From positions 1,612,001 to 1,676,000 of the forward strand of contig NZ_CP025198.1 of NCBI RefSeq assembly GCF_003325455.1: DNA of 64,000 nt. The letters are read 5' to 3'. Below the pieces are notes generated by a model. That model saw only the letters and a program-made list of their open reading frames with translations, ran no database searches and was not told the origin of the DNA. The number at the start of each line of letters is the position of its first letter. Position 1 is the first letter of the stretch. Below are positions 16,452-24,917 of the stretch, piece by piece. The DNA is from Acidipropionibacterium virtanenii (GTDB lineage: Bacteria > Actinomycetota > Actinomycetes > Propionibacteriales > Propionibacteriaceae). The translations under genes were made by a program, and so were the position numbers.

Positions 16452-17642
16452 ATGAAGGCACTCCTGCTCGAGAATATTCACGACGAAGCCGTTCGGACCC
16501 TGCGATCCGAGGGCTACCAGGTGGAGAGGCTGAGCAAGGCCTTGGGCGAGGATGAGCTGATCGAGGCGCTCGACGGGGTCGACCTGCTGGGGGTGCGCTC
16601 GCGCACCAACGTCACCCGGCGCGTGGTGGAGGCTCGTGGGGACACCCTCACCGCGGTGGGGGCCTTCTGCATCGGCACGAACCAACTCGATCTGGGCTCC
16701 CTGTCGGAGGCCGGCGTCGCAGCCTTCAACGCCCCCTACTCCAACACCAGGTCGGTGGTCGAGCTGGTCCTCGCGGAGATCATCGCGCTGGCACGTCGGC
16801 TCGGGGACCGCAACACCCAGATGCACCACGGGGTGTGGCGCAAGAGCGCGTCCGGATCCCACGAGATCCGCGGCCGCAAGCTCGGCATCGTCGGCTACGG
16901 CAACATCGGCTCACAGCTCTCGGTGCTGGCGGAGGCGATGGGGATGAGGGTCTGGTTCTACGACGTCGCCGACAAGCTGCCGCTGGGCAATGCCCGCAAG
17001 TGCGACAGTCTCGAGGAGCTGCTGCAGACTGTCGAGACCGTCAGCATCCACGTCGACGGACGCCCGGAGAACCGCGGGATCATCGGAGCGGCCGAGTTCG
17101 AGACGATGCGTCCGCGCACCCTCTTCCTCAACCTCTCCCGGGGCGGAGTGGTCGACGTCGACGCCCTGGCCGAGAACCTGCGCACCGGCCATATCGCAGG
17201 GGCGGCGGTCGACGTCTTCCCCACCGAGCCGAAATCCGGGGACGAGCCCTTCATCTCCCCGCTCACCCAGCTCGACAATGTGGTGCTCACCCCCCATGTG
17301 GGCGGATCCACCCAGGAGGCGCAGGTCGACATCGGGCGGTACGTGGCCAACAAGCTCATCGACTACGCCGAGAACGCCTCGACCAGTATGAGCGTGAACC
17401 TGCCCGATATCGCTCCGGCCACCACACGTGGCACCCGGATCGGCCACCTGCACCACAACGTGCCCGGCGTGATGGCCACTCTCAACAGGCTCATCGCCGA
17501 CTACGGCGGCAACGTCACCTATCAGGCTCTGGCCACCCGTGACGATCTCGGCTACGCCGTACTCGACATCGCCGAGACCGATCGCGGACTGCTCGCAGAG
17601 GTCGCGGACCTGGACGCCACCATCCGCGCACGGGTGCTCTGA
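16452..17642 (+). CDS. serA: D-3-phosphoglycerate dehydrogenase
   Basis: SerA oxidises 3-phosphoglycerate to 3-phosphohydroxypyruvate with NAD, the first step of serine synthesis. The 396 residues contain the NAD-binding GYGNIG motif (near 150), catalytic Arg in LSRGG, and catalytic His in TPHVGGST near 280. A C-terminal ACT domain of about 75 residues, the likely serine-sensing site, ends the protein. This is the short, Escherichia coli-like form rather than the long actinobacterial form with the extra intervening domain. It is a single gene with its own leaderless promoter and converges on hisN. Confidence 0.92.
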   Translation: MKALLLENIHDEAVRTLRSEGYQVERLSKALGEDELIEALDGVDLLGVRSRTNVTRRVVEARGDTLTAVGAFCIGTNQLDLGSLSEAGVAAFNAPYSNTRSVVELVLAEIIALARRLGDRNTQMHHGVWRKSASGSHEIRGRKLGIVGYGNIGSQLSVLAEAMGMRVWFYDVADKLPLGNARKCDSLEELLQTVETVSIHVDGRPENRGIIGAAEFETMRPRTLFLNLSRGGVVDVDALAENLRTGHIAGAAVDVFPTEPKSGDEPFISPLTQLDNVVLTPHVGGSTQEAQVDIGRYVANKLIDYAENASTSMSVNLPDIAPATTRGTRIGHLHHNVPGVMATLNRLIADYGGNVTYQALATRDDLGYAVLDIAETDRGLLAEVADLDATIRARVL

Positions 17643-17680
17643 GCCCCAGCCGTCAGAGCCACACCCCGTGCTGGCCGGGA

Positions 17681-18466
17681 TCAGTCCTCGGCCAGCATCT
17701 CCAGGGACTCCTCGTGGAGCAGCCCGTTGCTGGCCATCGCATCGGGACCCCAGGGGCCGTCCGCGCCGTCCAGCGAGCTGAACCTGCCGCCGGCCTCCCG
17801 GACGATGACGTCCAGGGCCGCCATGTCGTGCAGGCTGAGCTCGGGCTCGCAGGCCAGGTCGACCGTCCCCTCGGCGACCATCATGTAGGACCAGAAGTCC
17901 CCGAACGCCCGGGTGCGCCACACACTGCGCATCAGCTCGCCGAAGCCCCGTCCCCGGCCCTTCTCCACCCAACCGTGCAGGGAGGAGTAGGACATGAAGG
18001 CATCCCCCAGATCGCCGACCGCCGAGACGTGGATCGGCCTGGCCTTGACCAGGGACTTCCCGGTCCAGGCGCCGATTCCCTCGGCGGCCCACCAGCGCCG
18101 CTGCAGGGCCGGTGCCGAGACCACCGAGGCCACCACCCGGTCCTCGATGCTCAGAGCGATGAGAGTGGCCCACACCGGCGCCCCGCGCAAATAGTTCGCG
18201 GTCCCGTCGATCGGGTCGATGATCCACCTCCGGGGGCCCTGGCCGGTGTCGGCCCGCTCCTCGCCGTGCACCGCGTCGCGGGAACGGCTGTGGCTCAGGG
18301 TGCGGCGCACCGAATCCTCCACAGCCAGGTCGGCGTCGGTGACCTCGGTGTGGTCCGGCTTGGCGGACACCTTCAGGTCGCCGGCCTGGAATCGGGCCAT
18401 GGTGATGGAGTCGGCGTCGTCGGCCATCACATGAGCCAGGCGCAGATCATCGGTGAAGTCGGTCAT
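17681..18466 (-). CDS. hisN: Histidinol-phosphatase, inositol-monophosphatase family
   Basis: This 261-residue enzyme belongs to the Mg-dependent inositol monophosphatase superfamily. The motifs are the TDADLAVED segment near 40, the metal-binding WIIDPIDGTANYLRG (about 80-95) and a C-terminal AALDVIVREAGG. In actinobacteria proteins of this length and sequence are HisN, which dephosphorylates histidinol phosphate in histidine synthesis; a general inositol-phosphatase role is the main alternative. It has a leaderless-type promoter and is divergent from the disrupted small gene. Confidence 0.8.
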   Translation of the reverse strand: MTDFTDDLRLAHVMADDADSITMARFQAGDLKVSAKPDHTEVTDADLAVEDSVRRTLSHSRSRDAVHGEERADTGQGPRRWIIDPIDGTANYLRGAPVWATLIALSIEDRVVASVVSAPALQRRWWAAEGIGAWTGKSLVKARPIHVSAVGDLGDAFMSYSSLHGWVEKGRGRGFGELMRSVWRTRAFGDFWSYMMVAEGTVDLACEPELSLHDMAALDVIVREAGGRFSSLDGADGPWGPDAMASNGLLHEESLEMLAED

Positions 18467-18473
18467 GCCCCCA

Positions 18474-18479
18474 ACCGTA
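18474..18479 (-). promoter_or_regulatory. -10 box (TACGGT), leaderless promoter of hisN
   Basis: On the minus strand TACGGT lies 7 bases before the hisN ATG (18466). It nearly abuts the plus-strand box at 18485-18490, so the two divergent promoters share about 25 bp. Confidence 0.5.
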
Positions 18480-18484
18480 GTGAA

Positions 18485-18490
18485 TAGTGT
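18485..18490 (+). promoter_or_regulatory. -10 box (TAGTGT) before the disrupted small gene
   Basis: TAGTGT is 6 bases before the ATG at 18497, the leaderless arrangement used by other genes here. Its presence argues that the small gene is, or recently was, expressed. Confidence 0.45.
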
Positions 18491-18496
18491 GGGGAC

Positions 18497-18688
18497 ATGC
18501 CCGATCAGTCCGACGATGCCCGCCCCCCGACACCGACCGCCGCCGAGCGCCTACAGATATCTACCTGTCCGGCATCATCCTGGTCTCCAGCGTCCTGGAC
18601 CTCGGCTCCCAGGATTCCGACAACCTGCGCCGGGACGAGGCGTGCATCCACTTCCCGTGAGATCGTGGCCTTCCTGCGCAGGGGGTGA
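18497..18688 (+). pseudogene. Small gene with two apparent compensating frameshifts
   Basis: The first 18 codons from the ATG at 18497 show strong G/C third positions. From 18553 to 18657 the G/C-third bias moves to another frame, which encodes a partly hydrophobic stretch including DIYLSGIILVSSVLDLGS. From 18659 it returns to the first frame and ends at TGA 18686. In the first frame the middle part has poor codon use. The simplest reading is one gene of about 63 codons carrying two opposite indels, either real mutations or sequence errors. I do not recognise the family. It lies between divergent hisN and convergent rsgA. Confidence 0.45.
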
Positions 18689-18698
18689 CCCGCGCCGC

Positions 18699-19694
18699 TC
18701 AACGGGTCCGCGCGGCGTCGAGCCGACGGAAGGAGTTCAGTCGCAGCGCAGGAATCCGGCCGGCCCTCAGAGCCGCGTCGAGGCCGCACTGCGGATCCGC
18801 GGCGGTGTGCCGGCAGCCACGCGGGCAGCCGGCGGTGAACGGCTCCAGATCGGGGAAGGCCGCAAGCACCTGCTCGGAGCTGACATGGGACAGTCCGAAG
18901 GAACGCACCCCGGGTGTGTCGATCACCCAGCCGCCGCCGGGCAGCTCCAGGGCCTGCGCCGAGGTGGAGGTGTGCCGGCCGCGTCCCGTCACCTCATTCA
19001 CCTCCCCGATGCGCCGGTCGACGCCGGGGACCAGGGCGTTGATGAGGGTCGACTTGCCGACCCCCGAGTGCCCGACCAGGACGGTCGTGCGGTCCGCCAG
19101 GCGGTCGCGGATCGGCCCGAGGTCGGCCTCGGGGCTGCTGGTGACCACCGGAACCCCGAGCGGCGAGTAGAGCTCGGAGAGGTCCCGTGGCGAGGCCAGG
19201 TCGGCCTTGGTGAGACACAGGACCGGTTCGGTTCCCGCCTCGTAGGAGGCCACCAGGATCCGGTCGATCATGCCGATCCTCGGCGGTGGGTCGGCCAGGG
19301 CGGTGACGATGAGGATCTGATCGGCGTTGGCGACGACGGGGCGCTCGAAGGGATCGGTGTCGTCGGCGGTGCGACGCAGTACGGTCCGGCGTCGCAGTGT
19401 CTCGGCGATCCGGGCGAGGGTGCCCTCCTCTCCGGAGATGTCCCCGTCGAGGCGGACCCGGTCGCCGACGATGACACCCTTGCGACCCAGGCCGCGGGCC
19501 TTCGTGGCGGTGACGTCCTGGCCCTCGACCCGGCAGCGGTACCGTCCCCGGTCGATGGACAGCACCGTGCCCTCCGGCAGCTGCGAGTAGTCCGGCCGGT
19601 TCTTGGTTCGGGGGCGGGTGCGGCGCCGGGGCCTCTCGTAGCCGTCCTCGTCGAAGGTGTCGACACCGGAGGAGGCCAGCCTGCGGGGGCTCAC
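18699..19694 (-). CDS. rsgA: Ribosome small-subunit-dependent GTPase A
   Basis: RsgA is a circularly permuted GTPase that checks late 30S subunit maturation. The 331 residues show an N-terminal OB-fold (about 40-105), then G-motifs in permuted order: G4 TKAD, G1 GHSGVGKST, G3 DTPG. A C-terminal zinc knuckle CPRGC-H-C follows. I placed the start at the GTG 19694, whose bases overlap the aroA stop (GTGA), rather than at the longer frame beginning at 19718. Gene order aroA-rsgA is as in Mycobacterium. Confidence 0.9.
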   Translation of the reverse strand: MSPRRLASSGVDTFDEDGYERPRRRTRPRTKNRPDYSQLPEGTVLSIDRGRYRCRVEGQDVTATKARGLGRKGVIVGDRVRLDGDISGEEGTLARIAETLRRRTVLRRTADDTDPFERPVVANADQILIVTALADPPPRIGMIDRILVASYEAGTEPVLCLTKADLASPRDLSELYSPLGVPVVTSSPEADLGPIRDRLADRTTVLVGHSGVGKSTLINALVPGVDRRIGEVNEVTGRGRHTSTSAQALELPGGGWVIDTPGVRSFGLSHVSSEQVLAAFPDLEPFTAGCPRGCRHTAADPQCGLDAALRAGRIPALRLNSFRRLDAARTR

Positions 19695-20995
19695 CGGTGG
19701 TTCACCAGATCGGCCCACATGGCGGGGAAGTCCGGCATCGTCTTGGAGGTGCAGGTGACGTCGTCGAGGGTCACCCCGGGCACCTCCAGGCCGACGAGGG
19801 CGGCGGCGTGGGCCATCCGGTGGTCGGCATAGGTGCGCATCCGGGCGGGATGCAGTGCCGCGGGCCCGCGACCGAGGATCTCCAGCCCGTCGGCGGTCTG
19901 CCGGACCTTCGCGCCGACCCGCGACAGCTCGGTCTCCAGGGCCGCCAGCCGGTCGGTCTCGTGACCGCGGATATGGGCGACGCCTGTGATGACCGTGCGC
20001 CCCTCGGCCAGAGCGGCCAGGGCGGCGACGACCGGGGTGAGCTCGGAGGCGGCGTGCAGATCGATCCCGGCTCCGTGCAGGGCGCCGGTGCCGGTGACGG
20101 TGGCCGTACCGTCCTGGACCGAGGCCTCGGCTCCCATCATCTGTGCCACGTCGAGGAAGAGGCGGCCCGGCTGGGTGGTGTCCGACGGCCAGCCCGGGAC
20201 CCGCACCGTGCCTCCGGCCGCCATCGCCGCTGCCAGGAAGACGGCGGCATTGGTGAGATCGGGTTCCACCACGACATCCATCCCACGGATCGGGCCGGGC
20301 CCGACGATCCAGCGGTCCTCTCCGGGCTGTTCGACGACGACGCCGCGCTCGACCAGCATCCCGACGGTCATCGCGATGTGGGGGGCCGAGGGCACCGATC
20401 CGCCGCGGTGACGCAGGTCGATGCCGCGGGGGTAGTGGGCGGCCGACAGCAGCAGGGCCGAGATGAACTGGCTGGAGCCCGACGAATCGATGGTCACCTC
20501 GCGTCCGGCCAGCCGCGCGGGGACATCAAGGGTGAACGGAAGCCGCCGATCGTCGACCACAACCCCCAGCTGTCGCAGCCCGTCGAGCACCGGGGCGACC
20601 GGGCGCACCGTTGCGGCGGGGTCGCCGATGAACCGGGTGCGGCCCGCGGCGAGCGCGGCGGCCGCCGGGAGGAATCTCATCACGGTGCCGGCCAGACCGC
20701 AGTCGATCGGGTCATGTGCGGCGTGCAGTGCCGACGGTGGATCGATCCTCACCCGCCCCGGGGCCAGTTCCTGCAGCCCGACCCCCAGCGCGGCCAGACC
20801 GTCCCTCATGAGCATGGTGTCACGGCTCGCGAGCACTCCGTCCAGGACGCTGGGCCGGTCGGACAGTCCGGCCAGCAGCAGGGCCCGGTTGGTCTGGGAC
20901 TTGGAGCCGGGCACGACGGTTCGGCCGCCGATGCCGGCGGTGGCCTCCGGTGCGGGCCAGGGGACCGGGGAGGAGGTGTGGCGAGGATCAGTCAC
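19691..20995 (-). CDS. aroA: 3-phosphoshikimate 1-carboxyvinyltransferase (EPSP synthase)
   Basis: AroA transfers the enolpyruvyl group of PEP to shikimate 3-phosphate, the sixth step of the shikimate pathway. The 434 residues show the N-terminal PGSKSQTNRALLLA motif (about 29-42), GLAGTVMRFLP (about 100), DSSGSSQF, and the C-terminal DHRMAHAAAL. All active-site signatures are present. The start overlaps the DoxX-like gene by 8 bp and the stop overlaps rsgA, so the three minus-strand genes form an operon. Confidence 0.93.
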   Translation of the reverse strand: MTDPRHTSSPVPWPAPEATAGIGGRTVVPGSKSQTNRALLLAGLSDRPSVLDGVLASRDTMLMRDGLAALGVGLQELAPGRVRIDPPSALHAAHDPIDCGLAGTVMRFLPAAAALAAGRTRFIGDPAATVRPVAPVLDGLRQLGVVVDDRRLPFTLDVPARLAGREVTIDSSGSSQFISALLLSAAHYPRGIDLRHRGGSVPSAPHIAMTVGMLVERGVVVEQPGEDRWIVGPGPIRGMDVVVEPDLTNAAVFLAAAMAAGGTVRVPGWPSDTTQPGRLFLDVAQMMGAEASVQDGTATVTGTGALHGAGIDLHAASELTPVVAALAALAEGRTVITGVAHIRGHETDRLAALETELSRVGAKVRQTADGLEILGRGPAALHPARMRTYADHRMAHAAALVGLEVPGVTLDDVTCTSKTMPDFPAMWADLVNHR

Positions 20996-21572
20996 CGATC
21001 TGGTCCCGCACCTTCTTCTCGACCTTCTTCTGCGCCTTGGCGACGCTGCGGCGGCCCTTCCCGGCCTTGCGACGGATCTGGTTCCCGGCCTCCTCCGCGG
21101 ACTCGCCCAGAGCCTTGCGGCGCTGCGCCAGGCGCCAGCCGAGACCGGGCCGCCCGGCGGTGTCGCGGGAGGCCATCAGGGCGCCTCCGAGAAGTGCGAC
21201 GTTGCGCAGCAGCACGGAGCGCGCGGCGACGCGGTCCTCCTTGGGCAGGGTCTTCTCGGGAATCGACGCGATGACATGAGGAACCATGCTGGCCGCCACC
21301 AGAGCGGCGCCCGGGCGCCGGCCCAGGCCGGTGCCCATCGCCAGTCCGCCGACAGCCTGGACGGCGCCGGCGAGGCGGACCAGGGAGCGGGTGTCCTCGG
21401 GGATGTGGGATCCGACGGAGGCCGGAAGGGATCGCCTGACCAGGGGGAGCAGCTTGTCGGCGACAGGCTCGGCGTCCTCCACGAAGGCGTCGGGCTTGAG
21501 CGCCGAATTGGTCCCCTTGACGACGAAGTAGCTGGCGAACAGGGTACGACCCAGACCACGAATGATGCTCAT
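20988..21572 (-). CDS. DoxX-like membrane protein
   Basis: This 194-residue protein starts with an amphipathic [19 protein letters not shown] segment and has three to four weak membrane segments up to residue 135. A strongly basic Lys/Arg-rich cytoplasmic tail follows. It resembles DoxX-family proteins encoded next to sigR/sigH in actinobacteria. The biochemical role is undefined. It heads the operon with aroA and rsgA and is divergent from sigR, whose upstream region it shares. Confidence 0.65.
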   Translation of the reverse strand: MSIIRGLGRTLFASYFVVKGTNSALKPDAFVEDAEPVADKLLPLVRRSLPASVGSHIPEDTRSLVRLAGAVQAVGGLAMGTGLGRRPGAALVAASMVPHVIASIPEKTLPKEDRVAARSVLLRNVALLGGALMASRDTAGRPGLGWRLAQRRKALGESAEEAGNQIRRKAGKGRRSVAKAQKKVEKKVRDQIGD

Positions 21573-21655
21573 GCCCCATTCCTACCGTCTGGAACCCCGG
21601 CGGGGAAGCCGATTCGCGGATTCGCGGCGCAGTCGGGTCCCTACGGCCGCCGGCC

Positions 21656-21681
21656 GGGAATATCTGCGCCCGGTGGACGTT
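21656..21681 (+). promoter_or_regulatory. Sigma-R type (ECF) promoter upstream of sigR
   Basis: GGGAAT at 21656-21661 and GTT at 21679-21681 are separated by 17 bases. This matches the SigR/SigH consensus (GGAAT, 17-19 bases, GTT). Transcription would start near 21690, about 80 bases before the main sigR start and right at an in-frame ATG (21691). It predicts positive autoregulation, as known for sigR in Streptomyces and sigH in Mycobacterium. Confidence 0.65.
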
Positions 21682-21757
21682 GAGGCAATTATGGCGACGG
21701 GAACACTCACCAGGATGCGGGCCAGGGGCGCGGCTGCTTGTGCGCAGAAGTGTGGGC

Positions 21758-21763
21758 TACCCT
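21758..21763 (+). promoter_or_regulatory. -10 box (TACCCT), housekeeping leaderless promoter of sigR
   Basis: TACCCT lies 8 bases before the ATG at 21772 and no Shine-Dalgarno sequence is present. It would give the short, unextended sigma factor from a leaderless mRNA. Confidence 0.45.
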
Positions 21764-21771
21764 TGTACCCG

Positions 21772-22437
21772 ATGACTATTCCTTCCACCGGGTCCGGCGA
21801 GGCGCGGGGGCGCGACGAGGTCGAGGAGACCGACCAGCAGCGCGCCGAGCGCTTCGAACGCGACGCCATGGAGTTCTTGGACCAGCTCTACGGGTCGGCC
21901 CTGCGCATGACCCGCAACGCCGCGGATGCGGAGGACGTCGTCCAGGAGACCTACGCCAAGGCGTTCGCCTCGTTCAAGCAGTTCAAGCCCGGCACCAACC
22001 TCAAGGCGTGGTTGTTCCGGATCCTCACGAACACCTATATCAACACCTATCGGAAGGCCCAGCGGCGCCCGCAGACCTCCGATGACGAGAACGTCGAGGA
22101 CTGGCAGATCGCCCGGGCGGCGTCACATCAGGCCACCGGGCTGCGGTCGGCCGAGGTCGAGGCCCTTGACACGATGCCGGACACCCAGGTGCTCCGGGCG
22201 CTGGACAGCCTGTCCGATGACTTCCGCGAGGTCGTGACGCTTGCCGACGTCGAGGGTTTCTCGTACAAGGAGATCGCTCAGATCATGGGTACCCCGATCG
22301 GCACCGTGATGTCACGGCTCAATCGCGCGCGCAAGCAGTTGCGCGGTCAGCTGGTCGATGTCGCCGGGGCCAGGGGCATCGGGCCCAAGGCGGGAGAGGT
22401 CGATGAGGAGACCCTCGGCCAGGAGGTGCACTCATGA
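21772..22437 (+). CDS. sigR: Redox-responsive ECF sigma factor SigR/SigH
   Basis: This 221-residue ECF sigma factor directs RNA polymerase to thiol-oxidative-stress genes. Sigma2 (about 25-95) contains the [14 protein letters not shown] and [11 protein letters not shown] segments; sigma4 (about 130-190) contains the helix-turn-helix [22 protein letters not shown]. The next gene encodes its zinc anti-sigma factor with a 4-bp overlap, so the pair is made together. The frame is open upstream to an ATG at 21691, which sits where a SigR-type promoter should initiate. A 27-residue-longer isoform is therefore possible. Confidence 0.92.
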   Translation: MTIPSTGSGEARGRDEVEETDQQRAERFERDAMEFLDQLYGSALRMTRNAADAEDVVQETYAKAFASFKQFKPGTNLKAWLFRILTNTYINTYRKAQRRPQTSDDENVEDWQIARAASHQATGLRSAEVEALDTMPDTQVLRALDSLSDDFREVVTLADVEGFSYKEIAQIMGTPIGTVMSRLNRARKQLRGQLVDVAGARGIGPKAGEVDEETLGQEVHS

Positions 22438-22691
22438 TCGGCGACGAGAGACCCGGATGCGCGGAGCAGGCGTGCGGATGGGCTCTGGACCATCTGCAGG
22501 AGTTCCTGCACGGCGAGCTCTCGGAGGAGGCCGCAGACGCCTTCCGCCATCACCTGACCGCCTGCGAGTCATGCATGGACGAGGCCGACATGGAGGCCGC
22601 CGTGAGTCGCGCCCTGAAGCGCTGTCAGCAGCCGGTGCACGCCTCGGTCGAGCTGCGGATGAGGATCGTGGGCCTGCACCTCGACGGCTGA
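22434..22691 (+). CDS. rsrA: Zinc-containing anti-sigma factor RsrA
   Basis: This 85-residue ZAS-family protein binds SigR in reducing conditions and releases it when its cysteines are oxidised to a disulfide. The signature H-x3-C-x2-C (HHLTACESC, about 40-48) is present, with an upstream Cys pair at residues 9 and 14. The ATG overlaps the sigR stop. Length is at the short end of the family. A strong terminator follows. Confidence 0.9.
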   Translation: MIGDERPGCAEQACGWALDHLQEFLHGELSEEAADAFRHHLTACESCMDEADMEAAVSRALKRCQQPVHASVELRMRIVGLHLDG

Positions 22692-22710
22692 GCCGGACAC
22701 GGAGCACGAA

Positions 22711-22742
22711 GAAGGGCTCCTCCCGATCGGGAGGAGCCCTTC
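22711..22742. terminator. Perfect 15-bp hairpin after rsrA
   Basis: Arms 22711-22725 and 22728-22742 (GAAGGGCTCCTCCCG and complement) are exact with a two-base loop. It lies between the convergent sigR-rsrA operon and the bL37 gene, so it can stop transcription from both sides. Confidence 0.8.
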
Positions 22743-22787
22743 TCGCGTCCCGGAGCGTACTCCGGGGACTCTCGGATGCGCGATCAC

Positions 22788-22862
22788 TCAGGCATTGGGA
22801 CGCTTGCCGTGATTGGCGTTCTTCTTACGACGTGCGCGACGCTTACGGCCGGTCTTTCCCAT
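22788..22862 (-). CDS. 50S ribosomal protein bL37 (24 residues)
   Basis: The frame encodes 24 residues, starting MGKTGRKRR and ending NHGKRPNA, with almost half Lys/Arg. This matches the actinobacteria-specific large-subunit protein bL37 described from mycobacterial ribosome structures. An AGGAGG-like site lies at good distance before the ATG at 22862. It is far below the usual gene-calling length cut-off and easily missed. It follows the sigR-rsrA terminator on the opposite strand. Confidence 0.85.
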   Translation of the reverse strand: MGKTGRKRRARRKKNANHGKRPNA

Positions 22863-23034
22863 TGGAGGGCCTCCTCAGGTGTGATACAACCCTCCGGCAT
22901 GGGAGGGGCCGCGCGGAGCACGGCAACGACCATACATTTTGCCGCAACTGGTCCTGACATCCAAATGGGGCCCTTCGCCCCGGTGGTCGGCGGAACGGCG
23001 GGTGCGGAGGTTCAGCGGTTCACCGCGCAGGCCA

Positions 23035-23040
23035 TAGAGT
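23035..23040 (+). promoter_or_regulatory. -10 box (TAGAGT), leaderless promoter of pdtaS
   Basis: TAGAGT ends 6 bases before the ATG at 23047. It supports that ATG over the GTG at 23041, which would lie before the expected transcription start. Confidence 0.5.
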
Positions 23041-23046
23041 GTGGTC

Positions 23047-24519
23047 ATGCCCGCTCTCGACAGGTTCATGGTGTCTCGAAGCCGACTCAGCAAGAACGAT
23101 GTCGGCTGGCTCGGTCAGCTCGTCGAGGACTGGCAGATCCTGGCCGACATGTCCTTCTCGGACCTCATCCTGTGGATCCCCGACGAGGATCCCAATATCT
23201 TCTGGGCGGCCGCGCAGATCCGTCCCGACACCGGGCCGACGGCGCTGGAGGAGGACGTCGTCGGCGAGTCGGTGAGCTACGACGACGAGAACCTCGTGAC
23301 CGAGGCCTTCATGAGCGCCGAGATGTGCGAGACCAGCAACAACAAGCTGTCGGCGGGAATTCCCGTCGACGTGTGGGCCATCCCGGTGATCCGCCATGAC
23401 GAGGTCATCGCGGTGGTGGAGAGGCACACGAATCAGATGGGGGTCCGGGCCCCGGGATCGACCGAGGACAACTATCTGGAGATCGCGGGCATCATCTCGG
23501 AGATGCTGCACCACGGCTCCTTCCCGATCTTCCCCAACCATGACCGGGCGCTGGCCCCCCGGGTGACCGACGGGGTGATCAGGGTGGCCACCACGGGCAT
23601 GGTGACGTACGCCAGCCCCAACGGCCTGTCGGCCTTCCGGAAGCTCGGCCTGTCCGGCGACCTGGACGGGGAGTACCTCATCCCGGTGGTGCGGGAGCTG
23701 TGTCCCAATCTGCGTGACGTCGGCCAGACCGTCGGCATGGACCTGGACGGCAAATCGCTGCGGGAGACCGACATCGAGAACGCCGAGGCCACTCTGCGGG
23801 CCAGGGTCATCCCGCTGCGCACCTGGCTCGATGACTTCGAGGTGCCGGCCGGCACGCTCATTCTGGTGCGCGATCTCACCGAGCTGCGCAGCCGGGATCG
23901 GCAGCTGGTGACCAAGGACGCCACCATCAGGGAGATCCATCACCGGGTGAAGAACAACCTGCAGACGGTGGCCGCACTGCTGCGACTCCAGTCGAGGCGG
24001 ATGACGAGCGAGGATGCCAGGTTGGCCCTCAAGCAGGCCATGGGCAGGGTCTCGGCCATCGCCGTGGTGCATGAGATCCTGTCCCAGAACTTCGAGGAGG
24101 AGGTCGATTTCGACGAGGTCGCCGACCGGATCCTCAAGATGGTCGGCGACGTCGCGGCCTCCTCGGGCCGGGTGATCGCCAGACGGGAGGGCAGCTTCGG
24201 GAAGGTCCACGCCGATGCCGCCACGGCTCTGTCCCTGGCCACCACCGAGCTGTGCCAGAACGCCATCGAGCACAGCCTGGGGTCCTCCTCCGGCGAGGTC
24301 GTGGTGCGTCCGCACAAGGAGAACGGCTTCCTCGTCGTCGACATCGTCAACAACGGGAAGCCGTTGCCCGAGGGATTCTCCCTGTCGGATCACCGCACGT
24401 CCCTGGGCCTGTCCATCGTGACAACCCTGGTCGAGGATCTCGGCGGCACCTTCACCCTGGAGAACAATCCGGACAACAGGGGGACCTGTGCCCGGATCTC
24501 GGTCGCGAGGCAGGACTGA
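23047..24519 (+). CDS. pdtaS: Cytosolic sensor histidine kinase of the PdtaS type
   Basis: This 490-residue kinase has an N-terminal GAF-like domain (about 1-160), a PAS-like domain (about 170-290), the HisKA_2 phosphoacceptor block with EIHHRVKNNLQT (about 298-310, first His of the pair likely phosphorylated), and a C-terminal HATPase domain with an ELCQNAIEHS N-box near 400. No membrane helix is present. In Mycobacterium the orthologue signals to PdtaR, an RNA-binding ANTAR regulator; no PdtaR gene is in this window. It lies tail-to-tail with whiB1, the same pairing as Rv3220c/Rv3219. Confidence 0.88.
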   Translation: MPALDRFMVSRSRLSKNDVGWLGQLVEDWQILADMSFSDLILWIPDEDPNIFWAAAQIRPDTGPTALEEDVVGESVSYDDENLVTEAFMSAEMCETSNNKLSAGIPVDVWAIPVIRHDEVIAVVERHTNQMGVRAPGSTEDNYLEIAGIISEMLHHGSFPIFPNHDRALAPRVTDGVIRVATTGMVTYASPNGLSAFRKLGLSGDLDGEYLIPVVRELCPNLRDVGQTVGMDLDGKSLRETDIENAEATLRARVIPLRTWLDDFEVPAGTLILVRDLTELRSRDRQLVTKDATIREIHHRVKNNLQTVAALLRLQSRRMTSEDARLALKQAMGRVSAIAVVHEILSQNFEEEVDFDEVADRILKMVGDVAASSGRVIARREGSFGKVHADAATALSLATTELCQNAIEHSLGSSSGEVVVRPHKENGFLVVDIVNNGKPLPEGFSLSDHRTSLGLSIVTTLVEDLGGTFTLENNPDNRGTCARISVARQD

Positions 24520-24564
24520 GGCCCACGGTGGATCCCCGGCTGGGAATGTGCAGTCCCCGCCTTC

Positions 24565-24816
24565 TCAGGACTTGCGGACCCTGGAGCGCGACTGACGCCG
24601 CTTGATGGCACGGCGCTCGTCCTCGCTCATGCCGCCCCACACGCCGTGGTCCTGGCCGGCCTCCAGGGCCCACGCCAGGCACTCGGCACGGACATCGCAG
24701 CGTGCGCAGACCTTCTTGGCCTCCGCGATCTGTGCCAGGGCGGGCCCGGTGTTCCCGATGGGGAAGAACAGTTCCGGGTCCTCGTCGAGGCAGGCGGCCT
24801 TGTGGCGCCAATCCAT
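24565..24816 (-). CDS. whiB1: WhiB1-type iron-sulfur transcription factor
   Basis: This 83-residue Wbl protein has the four cluster-binding cysteines: one near residue 9 (ACLDEDP), then C-x2-C-x5-C in CARCDVRAEC (about 37-46). The GVWGG turn follows, then a basic C-terminal tail that can contact DNA. WhiB1 binds a nitric-oxide-sensitive [4Fe-4S] cluster and interacts with the primary sigma factor. The ATG at 24816 has a GGAGT site 10 bases upstream; the frame begins two codons earlier at a TTG that was rejected. Neighbourhood with pdtaS supports WhiB1 rather than another Wbl. Confidence 0.88.
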   Translation of the reverse strand: MDWRHKAACLDEDPELFFPIGNTGPALAQIAEAKKVCARCDVRAECLAWALEAGQDHGVWGGMSEDERRAIKRRQSRSRVRKS

Positions 24817-24917
24817 GCGCAATTCACTCCTTCAGACCCCGTGACGGGGCCACCAAATCATGACTGGGGTCCGCATCCACGGGCCGGGCTCGGAGCTGCG
24901 GTTGACAGCGTGGAACC

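Noticed and set aside
18505-18789. Minus-strand frame over the disrupted small gene and the 3' end of rsgA
   Set aside because: Poor codon bias, overlaps rsgA in another frame, no ribosome site.
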